Positions 1-6,583 of a stretch of DNA of 17,395 bases are shown in pieces. Both the position numbers and the translations under genes were made by a program. Every line of letters starts with the position of its first letter. The stretch's first letter is position 1. Location: the NCBI GenBank assembly GCA_017577565.1, contig PKRH01000074.1, positions 1 through 17,395 on the forward strand, in the 5' to 3' direction. Under the pieces are notes generated by a model. The model was not told the DNA's origin, ran no database searches, and saw only the letters and a list, made by a program, of their open reading frames with translations. The DNA comes from Thermoanaerobacterales bacterium (GTDB lineage: Bacteria > Actinomycetota > Acidimicrobiia > Acidimicrobiales > JACDCH01).

Positions 1-60
1 CCACGCTCCCCTCTACCCTCTTCTCCGCGGGCCTCATGTGTATAAAAGAGCACGCCCTTT
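1..60 (+). other. Probable residual sequencing-adapter sequence at contig end
   Basis: This stretch is far less GC-rich than everything after it and has no coding sense in the frame of the downstream ABC ATPase, which carries a TAA at 43-45. Bases 36-45 (ATGTGTATAA) match exactly the core of the Nextera transposase mosaic end as I know it. The flanks at 22-35 (TCTCCGCGGGCCTC) and 46-53 resemble, with small errors, the rest of the Nextera read-2 adapter. I infer an untrimmed, error-rich adapter remnant rather than genomic DNA. A chance match cannot be excluded without the reads. Confidence 0.55.
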
Positions 61-89
61 CCCGCCCTGGCGGCGGCCACCCGCCCCCA

Positions 90-202
90 CCCCCCCGCGG
101 CCCCCCCCCCCCCGGGGCCCGGGGGGCCCCCGGGGCGGGGCCCCGGGGGGGCGGCCGCGGCGGCCGCGGGGGGGGGGCGGGGGGCGGCCCCCCCCCCCGC
201 CG
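90..202. repeat. 113-base G/C-only low-complexity tract
   Basis: From 90 to 202 there is not a single A or T. The tract is made of C-runs and G-runs of up to 13 or so, with nested palindromes such as GCGGCCGC. In any reading frame it would encode only Pro, Gly, Ala and Arg. It sits between an adapter-like end and the start of recognisable ABC ATPase sequence. It is best read as consensus noise at a contig end, possibly from homopolymer dropout or poly-G base calls. A real Pro/Ala-rich linker in a fusion protein remains possible. Confidence 0.6.
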
Positions 203-1005
203 AGACCGCGCCGGCCGAGCCGACAGCCGGCGACGGCGAGCGGGCCGAGCCGGCCGACGCCGCGCTCGTCGTCCGGGGCGTCCGGGCCGGCCACGGCGAC
301 GCCGAGGTCGTGCACGGGGTCGACCTCGTCGTGCCCCGGGGCGAGGTCGTCGCCCTCATCGGCGCCAACGGCGCCGGCAAGTCGACCCTGTGCTCGGTCG
401 TGGCCGGCACGGTGCCGGCGACCGCCGGCCGGGTGGTCGTCGGCGGCACCGACGTCACCGAGCTGCCGCCGCACCGCCGGGTGGGCGCCGGCGTGTTCCT
501 CGTCCCCGAGGGGCGGGGCGTCTTCCCGGCGCTGTCGGTCGAGGAGAACCTCGCCCTGTGGCTGACCGACCCGCAGGACCGGGAGGCGGCCTACGAGCGC
601 TTCCCCCGCCTGCGCGAGCGCCGCGGCCAGGCGGCCGGCTCGCTGTCGGGCGGCGAGCAGCAGATGCTGGCGCTGGCGCCGGCCCTCGTCCGCCCGCCGC
701 TGCTGCTCGTGGCCGACGAGCCGTCGCTCGGCCTCGCGCCGAGGGTCGTCGACGAGGTCTACGAGGCGCTGCGGGAGCTGCGCGACCGGGGCACGGCGGT
801 GCTGCTGGTCGAGGAGAAGGCCAACGACGTCCTGTCCCTCGCCGACACCGTCGCCTTCCTGCAGGTCGGCCGGGTCGCCTGGGTGGCGCCCGCCTCGGAG
901 GTCGACGAGGACCGGCTCGTGCGCTCGTACCTCGGCCTGCCGGCGGCCGGCGACGCCGAGGACGAGCCGGACGCGGAGGAGCTGGCCGGCGCCGAGCCGT
1001 CGTGA
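199..1005 (+). CDS. livF: ABC transporter ATP-binding protein, LivF type (5' end not resolved)
   Basis: This is the nucleotide-binding subunit of a branched-chain-amino-acid-type (HAAT) ABC importer, acting at the cytoplasmic face of the membrane. Counting from the GTG codon at 310, it shows Walker A GANGAGKST (18-26), the LivF-type Q-loop region VPEGRGVFP (65-73), the signature LSGGE (112-116), Walker B LLLVADEP (131-138) and VEEK where LivF proteins carry VEQN. The GTG at 310 is not the true start: the expected first strand and A-loop region (ALVVRGVRAGHGDAEVV) is encoded in frame upstream from about 262. Before that lies a Pro/Ala/Glu-rich stretch from 199, then low-complexity sequence. 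No credible start codon is visible, so the gene is listed as 5' partial. The linker-like N-terminus hints at a fusion to an upstream LivG or permease domain. The acidic tail after residue 213 is typical linker or disorder. The neighbouring ligand-binding protein gene supports a transport role. Confidence 0.88.
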   Translation, partial: AETAPAEPTAGDGERAEPADAALVVRGVRAGHGDAEVVHGVDLVVPRGEVVALIGANGAGKSTLCSVVAGTVPATAGRVVVGGTDVTELPPHRRVGAGVFLVPEGRGVFPALSVEENLALWLTDPQDREAAYERFPRLRERRGQAAGSLSGGEQQMLALAPALVRPPLLLVADEPSLGLAPRVVDEVYEALRELRDRGTAVLLVEEKANDVLSLADTVAFLQVGRVAWVAPASEVDEDRLVRSYLGLPAAGDAEDEPDAEELAGAEPS

Positions 1006-1012
1006 GCCGGTG

Positions 1013-1060
1013 CCCGATGATCGATCCAGTCGATTGAACTACGATTCGAGACGCTGAACC
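1013..1060 (+). promoter_or_regulatory. Candidate promoter/operator region before the catabolic operon
   Basis: The 86-bp gap between the ATPase and the ligand-binding protein gene contains an island of roughly half AT, unusual in this DNA. It holds the 8-bp palindrome GATCGATC (1019-1026). It also holds four CGAT tetramers (1015, 1022, 1031, 1042), two of them as CGATT repeats at 1031 and 1042, one helical turn apart. TTGAAC at 1034-1039 could be a -35 element, but I see no convincing -10 at the right distance. The position fits a promoter or regulator site for the nine-gene unit; no regulator gene is in the window. Confidence 0.3.
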
Positions 1061-1091
1061 GTCCGGAGAGAGACGGGGGAGGGGGAGCACG

Positions 1092-2426
1092 GTGGCCGAG
1101 CCGCGGCAGTACGTCGACCGCATGTTCGAGGCGCCCGTCGACCTGGGCATCGCCCAGCCCGACCGGGCCGTCTCGTCCGTCACCCACGGGACCGAGGCCC
1201 ACCTCGAGGGCCGGGGCGGCGAGGGCCGCAACTGGTACGAGGGCGGCGGCGCCGTCAGGGACCGGGCGGTCCAGGGCATCACCATCTACCCGCCCACCCG
1301 GGGCGTGCAGACCCAAGGCGACCCGTTCGAGCCGGTGAAGATCGGGGTCCTCATCGACATGGACCTCAACCAGCTCCTGGCCGACTGGATCGACCCGACG
1401 ATCCTCGCCATCGAGGACGCCCTCAACGAGGGGGTCTGGAGCCGGGGGCCGATCCAGCTCGTCGTCGCGGACGCCCGTGGCCTGCCCCGGGAGAACTACC
1501 GCAAGGTCATCGAGGGCTACCGGTGGCTGGTCGAGCAGGGCTGCGTCGTCGTCCTCGGCCCGCTGATCTCCGACAACTCGATCGTCGTCCAGGACACGGC
1601 CAACGAGCTCGGCGTGCCCTGCATCAGCTGGACCGGGGCCCACCGGTTCGCCTCCGAGTACTGCTTCACCGTCGCCAACGGCGACATCCCCACCGAGGGC
1701 GTGATGTGCGCCCAGTGGCTGGCCGCCAAGGGCCTGAAGCGCATCGGCTCGTTCTGGGAGCAGGGCAGCTCGGGCCGCGACTACGCCGACTTCTTCCGCG
1801 ACGCCGCCACCCAGCTCGGGCTGACCGTCGTCCGGGAGGTGAAGCTGGAGCCCAACCCCCGGGGCCTGAAGGAGGAGCTCGCGCTCATGCGCGACCTGGG
1901 CGTCGAGGGCCTGTACTACGGCGGCTACGGCTACGCCACCTTCCACTTCGCCGAGGCGTTCAAGGCCCTCGACTGGGACCCGCCCCGCATCATGGGCACG
2001 GCGTTCATGTTCTACAGCAACTCCAACCGCTGGGCGGAGGGGCTCGAGGGCTGGCACGGCATCGACCAGCTGGGCGAGGACGGCGCCAACCCCAACTACA
2101 ACGCCATGGTCGAGCGCTTCGAGAAGCGCTTCGGGCGCAGCACCCGCAACGTCGTCGTCGCCCTCGCCTACGACACCGCCCGGGTCGCCGTCCACGGCAT
2201 CGCCAACGCCTCCATCCCCGCGCCCGAGCAGGTGAAGGAGGGCATCGAGCGCATCCGGTGGATGCCGGCCACCAACGGCGGGCCCGGCACCTACATCCAG
2301 TTCGGGCCCTACGACCACAAGGGCTACAAGGGCGACTTCCTCACCGTCCGCGAGCTGCGGGGCGGCCAGCTGCGCTTCGACGGCTACCACCGGCCCGAGT
2401 GGCCCTCGAACCGGACGGCGTCCTGA
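1092..2426 (+). CDS. LivK/AmiC-like type I periplasmic-fold ligand-binding protein lacking a signal peptide
   Basis: This 444-residue protein belongs to the Leu/Ile/Val-binding (Peripla_BP_6) family, which normally delivers ligands to a HAAT-type ABC importer. The binding fold starts near residue 80 (PFEPVKIGVLIDMDLNQ) and continues with typical features: VLGPLISDNS, GVPCISWTG, a lobe-2 region ending LEGLYYGGYGYA, and late helices such as VVVALAYDTARVAVHGI. The first 79 residues are hydrophilic and charged, with no Lys/Arg-hydrophobic-Cys signal or lipobox. The GTG at 1092 has a strong purine-rich ribosome site (GGGGGAG, 1081-1087). An in-frame stop at 1035-1037 leaves no room for a longer export signal. 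The mature protein should therefore be cytoplasmic, as in the AmiC amide sensor, unless exported another way. It leads the operon of CoA-thioester enzymes and may sense or bind their substrate; that role is inferred. Confidence 0.85.
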   Translation: MAEPRQYVDRMFEAPVDLGIAQPDRAVSSVTHGTEAHLEGRGGEGRNWYEGGGAVRDRAVQGITIYPPTRGVQTQGDPFEPVKIGVLIDMDLNQLLADWIDPTILAIEDALNEGVWSRGPIQLVVADARGLPRENYRKVIEGYRWLVEQGCVVVLGPLISDNSIVVQDTANELGVPCISWTGAHRFASEYCFTVANGDIPTEGVMCAQWLAAKGLKRIGSFWEQGSSGRDYADFFRDAATQLGLTVVREVKLEPNPRGLKEELALMRDLGVEGLYYGGYGYATFHFAEAFKALDWDPPRIMGTAFMFYSNSNRWAEGLEGWHGIDQLGEDGANPNYNAMVERFEKRFGRSTRNVVVALAYDTARVAVHGIANASIPAPEQVKEGIERIRWMPATNGGPGTYIQFGPYDHKGYKGDFLTVRELRGGQLRFDGYHRPEWPSNRTAS

Positions 2427-2431
2427 GCGTC

Positions 2432-3181
2432 GTGGCCAACACCAAGGTCTACATCCACGAGCTCGTCGACATCATCGGGCACAACCGCGCCCGGTACGTC
2501 CAGCACATGACGGCCAACTGGTGCCCGATCGCCCGGGCCGAGCGGAACCAGCTCTGCTTCGGCGTGTGGGCGACCGTCGGCTCGACCGGCCGCTGGCCCG
2601 AGGTCGTCAACATGTGGGAGCTCGACGGCTGGGACGGCCTCGTCGCCAACTTCGAGCACGAGACCGGCGGCGGCCGCGACCAGGACCCGTCGCTGGCCGA
2701 GTGGTGGGCGGTCGCCGCCTCGCTCCGGCGGGGCGGCGTCGACCGCATCGTCGTGCCCGAGCCGTGGACCCGCTCGATCGAGGAGCTGACCGCCGCCGGC
2801 GTCCGCGGCGAGGTCTACGCCCACGAGCTGGTGACCGTGCCGGCCGGCACGTCGCCCCGGTTCCTCGAGGCCGTGCGCGAGGTCGCCGTCCCCGCCCACC
2901 GCGAGCTGGGCGCCGAGCTGATCGGCGCGTTCCGGGTCACCGGGGTCAACGACTCCGAGGCCGTCGTCATCTGGGCCCTGCCCGGCTGGCCGGCCTGGGC
3001 GGCGCTCGAGCAGGCCTGGCTGGCCGACGGCGGCCCGCTCGACGCCTGGCGCCGCCGCACCCGCGAGCTGGGCGCGGACTGGCGGCGGTGGGCGATGGTC
3101 GACGCCCCGCTCAGCCCGCTGCGCATCGGCCGCCAGCCCGACGTCTCCGACCGGGTGCCGCTGGAGGAGGTGGGACCGTGA
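2432..3181 (+). CDS. Two-module dimeric alpha/beta-barrel-like protein (NIPSNAP/EthD-like), function unknown
   Basis: The 249-residue product has no catalytic motif I recognise. It reads as two ferredoxin-like modules. Module one, residues 4-75, begins VYIHELVDIIG and ends with a strand-helix VVNMWELDGWDGLVANF. Module two, residues about 128-200, has VYAHELVTVPAG, then a helix, then GAFRVTGVNDSEAVVIWALPG and a following Trp-rich helix. The recurrent Y-x-HELV strand and the value-then-WEL/WAL strand are what NIPSNAP and EthD-type dimeric barrels look like, so the assignment is by pattern only. The GTG at 2432 lies 5 bases after the upstream stop and has only a weak ribosome site. The stop overlaps the next start by 4 bases, within the coupled operon. 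Possible jobs include binding a hydrophobic or CoA-linked intermediate. No signal peptide is seen. Confidence 0.7.
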   Translation: MANTKVYIHELVDIIGHNRARYVQHMTANWCPIARAERNQLCFGVWATVGSTGRWPEVVNMWELDGWDGLVANFEHETGGGRDQDPSLAEWWAVAASLRRGGVDRIVVPEPWTRSIEELTAAGVRGEVYAHELVTVPAGTSPRFLEAVREVAVPAHRELGAELIGAFRVTGVNDSEAVVIWALPGWPAWAALEQAWLADGGPLDAWRRRTRELGADWRRWAMVDAPLSPLRIGRQPDVSDRVPLEEVGP

Positions 3182-4461
3182 CCGCCGCCGACGAGCAGAC
3201 CGGCCGCATCACCGACGAGGCCATCGCCCGGCTGCGGGCCCGCATCGGCGTGGCCGAGCCCCACCCCCGGCCGCCCCACTACCGGGAGATCACCGTCGAC
3301 GTCTTCCGGCACGTCGCCGAGGCCTACGGCGACGACAACCCGCTGTGGTGCGACCCGTCCTACGGCCCCCGCACCCGGTGGCAGTCGCCCATCGCCCCGC
3401 CGCCGCTCGTGGGGGGCGACACGCTGATCGGCGAGGACGAGGTCACCGAGCTCGACCCCGACACCGCCGCGCTGCTGAAGGGCGACCCGCTGCGGGGCGT
3501 GCACGCGTTCTACTCGGCCAGCGCCCGCGAGTGGTGGGCGCCGCTGCGCCCCGGCCGCCGGGTGCGGCGCCGCAACGCCCTCGTCGCCGTGCTCGACAAG
3601 CCGAGCGAGTTCGCCGGCCGCGCCGTCCACGAGTGGACGGGCCAGGTGTTCCGGGAGGAGGAGGGGCCGCTCCTCGCCGCCCAGTACCGGCTGATGATCC
3701 GCACCGAGCGCGACAGTGCGCAGCAGCGGCGCAAGTACGACGACGTGCGGATCGAGCCCTACACCGACGAGCAGATCGAGGAGATCGAGCGGCAGTACGC
3801 GTCGGAGCGGCCCCGCGGCGCCCTGCCCCGGTGGTGGGAGGACGTGCAGGAGGGCGACGCCGTCGGGCCCATGGTCAAGGGGCCCCTCACCGTCACCGAC
3901 ATCGTCTGCTGGCACGTCGGCATGGGCATGGGACTCTACGGCGTGCGCCCGCTGCGGCTCGGGGCCCGCAACCGCCGGCGGATCCCCCGCTTCTACCAGC
4001 GGGACGAGCTGAACGTCCCCGACGTCATGCAGCGGGTCCACTGGGACCCGGCGTTCGCCCGGCGCTCCGGCAACCCCACGACCTTCGACTACGGGCGCAT
4101 GCGGGAGACGTGGCTCATCCACCTGTGCACCGACTGGATGGGCGACGACGCCTGGCTGTGGAAGCTCGACTGCGAGTTCCGGCGGTTCAACTACGTCGGC
4201 GACACGCAGTGGCTGCGGGGCACCGTCGTGCGCAAGTACCTGGCCGAGGGCGGCCGGCCGGCCGTCGACCTCGACCTCGTGGCCGAGAACCAGCGGGGCG
4301 AGGTGACGACCCCCGGGCACGCGACGATCCTGCTGCCCAGCCGCGAGCACGGGCCGGTGCGGCTGCCCGACCCGCCCGGCGGGGCGACCGACCTGCAGCA
4401 GGCCCTCGAGGAGATCGCCGCCCGCTTCGAGCGCGGCGCTGGCGTGGCGGCCGAGCGATGA
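3178..4461 (+). CDS. Two-domain MaoC-like acyl-CoA dehydratase/hydratase
   Basis: The 427-residue protein carries an N-terminal MaoC_dehydrat_N-like hot-dog domain (about 35-180) and a C-terminal MaoC-like domain (about 220-390). Such double hot-dog proteins add water to, or remove it from, 2-enoyl-CoA or 3-hydroxyacyl-CoA. In the N-domain the usual D-x-N-P-x-H signature reads DDNPLWCD (52-59), with Trp57 in the position of the catalytic His. In the C-domain, QRVHWDPAFAR (285-295) supplies His288 in the hydratase-like position, so the C-domain is the likelier active half. The usual Asp is displaced by one residue, at 282. FDYGRMRETWLIHLCTDWMGD (303-323) is the hot-dog central helix. The GTG start at 3178 has an excellent ribosome site GGAGGAGG (3163-3170) and forms a GTGA overlap with the preceding gene. 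The substrate is unknown. Confidence 0.82.
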   Translation: MTAADEQTGRITDEAIARLRARIGVAEPHPRPPHYREITVDVFRHVAEAYGDDNPLWCDPSYGPRTRWQSPIAPPPLVGGDTLIGEDEVTELDPDTAALLKGDPLRGVHAFYSASAREWWAPLRPGRRVRRRNALVAVLDKPSEFAGRAVHEWTGQVFREEEGPLLAAQYRLMIRTERDSAQQRRKYDDVRIEPYTDEQIEEIERQYASERPRGALPRWWEDVQEGDAVGPMVKGPLTVTDIVCWHVGMGMGLYGVRPLRLGARNRRRIPRFYQRDELNVPDVMQRVHWDPAFARRSGNPTTFDYGRMRETWLIHLCTDWMGDDAWLWKLDCEFRRFNYVGDTQWLRGTVVRKYLAEGGRPAVDLDLVAENQRGEVTTPGHATILLPSREHGPVRLPDPPGGATDLQQALEEIAARFERGAGVAAER

Positions 4462-5282
4462 CCGCGACCGGTGAGCACGCCTACGAGCCCGTCGAGGGCC
4501 TCGGCGTCCGGCTCGACGGGGCCGTCCTGCGGCTCACGCTCGACCGGCCGGACCGGCGCAACGCCCTGACCGACACGATGGTCGCCGGCCTGATCGACGC
4601 CCTCGACGCCGCCGGGCGGGACGAGCGGGTGCGGGCCGTGCTGCTCACCGGGGCCGGCGACCACTTCTGCGGCGGGGCCGACATCGTCGCCCGCAACGCC
4701 ACGGGCGGCCGGCGGCCACGGGTCGGCAGCATCCAGCGGCGGGTGCCGTCCCTGGCCCACCGGCTGATCGAGCTGGTGTGCACGGTGCAGGTGCCGATCG
4801 TCTGCGCCGTGCGGGGCTGGGCCGCGGGCATCGGCCTGCACCTGGCGGCCGCGGCCGACGTCACCGTCGCCGCCGTCGACGCCCGGTTCTGGGAGCCGTT
4901 CGCCGAGCGGGGCTTCACCCCCGACAGCGGCGCGACCTGGCTGCTGCCCCGGCTCGTCGGCCCGGTGCGGGCCCGCGAGCTGCTGCTGCTCGGCCGGCCG
5001 CTCGACGGCGCCGAGGCCGCCGAGTGGGGGCTGATCCACCGGGCCGTGCCCGCCCACCGCCTCGACGACGAGGCCGCCGCCCTCGTCGAGCGGCTGGCCG
5101 CCGGGCCCACCGTCGCCCTCGGGCTGACCAAGTGGCTGCTGCACGCCGGCCAGGCGGCCGGGCTCGGCGAGCAGCTCCGCAACGAGGCCTTCGCGCTCGA
5201 GCTGTCCTCCCGCAGCGAGGACTTCCGCGAGGGGCTGGCCGCCTTCCAGGAGAAGCGGCCCCCGGAGTTCAGGGGACGGTGA
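4458..5282 (+). CDS. Enoyl-CoA hydratase/isomerase (crotonase) family protein, PaaG-like
   Basis: This 274-residue crotonase-fold protein starts at an ATGA overlap with the upstream gene. The oxyanion-hole loops are present: DHFCGGADIV (68-77) and RGWAAGIGLHLA (119-130). Aligned by eye to rat mitochondrial hydratase, the two catalytic glutamates E144 and E164 fall on His128 and Phe148, so classical hydration is unlikely. FTPDSGATWLLPRLVG (153-168) instead places Asp156 as in PaaG-type and other enoyl-CoA isomerases, where an Asp in P-D-S-G acts as the base. A double-bond isomerase is therefore the more likely activity, by analogy only. The C-terminal helix ends with DFREGLAAFQEKRPPEF, a standard crotonase trimerisation tail. 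It lies between a MaoC-like dehydratase and an acyl-CoA dehydrogenase gene. Confidence 0.88.
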   Translation: MTATGEHAYEPVEGLGVRLDGAVLRLTLDRPDRRNALTDTMVAGLIDALDAAGRDERVRAVLLTGAGDHFCGGADIVARNATGGRRPRVGSIQRRVPSLAHRLIELVCTVQVPIVCAVRGWAAGIGLHLAAAADVTVAAVDARFWEPFAERGFTPDSGATWLLPRLVGPVRARELLLLGRPLDGAEAAEWGLIHRAVPAHRLDDEAAALVERLAAGPTVALGLTKWLLHAGQAAGLGEQLRNEAFALELSSRSEDFREGLAAFQEKRPPEFRGR

Positions 5283-6583
5283 GCGACGCCATGACCGGAC
5301 CGCAGGCCACCGGCGACCGCGTGCCCATCGACGCCGGCACCGACCCGGACACCGCCGCCGAGGTCGTGCGGGCCTGGGTCGCCGAGCACGTCCCCGCCGC
5401 CTGGCGGGCGGCGGCGCGGCGGGGCGGGCCGGCCGCCGTCCGCGAGGTCCGCAGCCGGGCCGAGTACGAGGCCTGGTACCCGGTGTTCGCCGCCAGCGGC
5501 CTCGTCGTGCCGACCTGGCCGGTCGCCTACGGCGGCCTCGACGCCACGCCGGCCGTGGCCCGGCGCATCGAGGCCGAGCTGCGGCCCTACAACCTCGGCC
5601 GGCTCAACCCGCTGGGGCTCAACCTCGCCGCGCCCGCCCTGTTCGCCCACGGCACCGAGGAGCAGCGCCGCCGCTACCTGCCGCCGATCGTGCGCAACGA
5701 GGAGGTGTGGTGCCAGCTCTTCTCCGAGCCGGGCGCCGGCAGCGACCTGGCCTCGCTGGCCTGCCGGGCCGAGCGCGACGGCGACGGGTGGGTGCTGACC
5801 GGCCAGAAGGTGTGGACGACCTGGGCCCACATCGCCGACTTCGGCGTGTGCCTGGCCCGGACCGACCCGGACGTGCCCAAGCGGAAGGGCATCACCTACT
5901 TCCTCGTCGACATGCACGCCCCCGGCGTGACCGTGCGCCCGCTGCGCCACATCACCGGCGAGGTCGACTTCAACGAGGTGTTCCTCGACGGCGTGCGGGT
6001 GCCCGACTCGTGCCGGGTCGGCGGCGTCGGCGAGGGCTGGAAGGTCGCGGGGGCGACGCTGTCCGGCGAGCGCCAGATGGTGGCGGGCTCCGGCTCCGGC
6101 GGCGTCGACCGCATCGGCGGCTCGAGCGCCGGCCGCCTGCTGGAGCTGGCCCGGCGGGGCCGGCGGCTCGACCCCGTCACCCGCCACCGCCTGGTCGCCC
6201 TGTGGTCGGAGGAGCGCATCCGGGAGTGGACGAACATGCGGGTGCGGGCCGGGCTGCGGGCCGGCCGGCCGCCGGGGCCGGAGAGCTCGATCGGCAAGGT
6301 CCACCAGGGCGAGCTCAACCAGCGCATCCAGCTGCTGGCCACCGACCTGCTCGGCGCCGGGGCGCTGGCCTGGGAGGTGCCCGAGGGCGGGGGCCAGGGG
6401 CCCGAGGCCTACGCCGCCGCCCTGCCCTACGAGGTCAAGGGCATGCTGCGCAGCCGGGCCAACACCATCGAGGGCGGCACGACCGAGGTGAACAAGAACG
6501 TCGTCGGCGAGCGGGTGCTCGGGCTGCCCCGGGAGCCCGACCCCTACCGGGACGTGCCCTGGCGGGAGGTGCCGCGCAGTTGA
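5279..6583 (+). CDS. Acyl-CoA dehydrogenase family protein
   Basis: The 434-residue flavoenzyme would introduce an alpha,beta double bond in an acyl-CoA using FAD. It has the three-part dehydrogenase layout: an N-terminal helical domain, the middle beta domain starting at WCQLFSEPGAGSDLASL (144-160) with GWVLTGQKVWTTWA (170-183), and the C-terminal helical domain. The active-site base is most likely Glu398 in NTIEGGTTEVNKNVVGERVLG, the position of Glu376 in medium-chain dehydrogenase. It is therefore not one of the base-less partner subunits known from actinobacterial steroid heterotetramers. The GTG at 5279 overlaps the previous stop by 4 bases. An in-frame ATG at 5291 is an alternative, and the ribosome site (AGGGGA, 5271-5276) does not decide between them. 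The long N-terminal region (VPTWPVAYGG at 77-86) is typical of the large actinobacterial subgroup. The substrate is not predictable. Confidence 0.92.
   Translation: MSDAMTGPQATGDRVPIDAGTDPDTAAEVVRAWVAEHVPAAWRAAARRGGPAAVREVRSRAEYEAWYPVFAASGLVVPTWPVAYGGLDATPAVARRIEAELRPYNLGRLNPLGLNLAAPALFAHGTEEQRRRYLPPIVRNEEVWCQLFSEPGAGSDLASLACRAERDGDGWVLTGQKVWTTWAHIADFGVCLARTDPDVPKRKGITYFLVDMHAPGVTVRPLRHITGEVDFNEVFLDGVRVPDSCRVGGVGEGWKVAGATLSGERQMVAGSGSGGVDRIGGSSAGRLLELARRGRRLDPVTRHRLVALWSEERIREWTNMRVRAGLRAGRPPGPESSIGKVHQGELNQRIQLLATDLLGAGALAWEVPEGGGQGPEAYAAALPYEVKGMLRSRANTIEGGTTEVNKNVVGERVLGLPREPDPYRDVPWREVPRS

Noticed and set aside
310..312. GTG at 310 as the real start of the LivF-type ATPase
   Set aside because: The first beta strand and A-loop region of the ATPase fold are encoded in frame upstream, so a start at 310 would remove conserved sequence.
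36..1037. Plus-strand frame of 333 codons overlapping the ABC ATPase
   Set aside because: It begins in adapter-like sequence and encodes an Arg/Gly-rich polypeptide with no motif. The true ATPase is in another frame with intact Walker and signature motifs.
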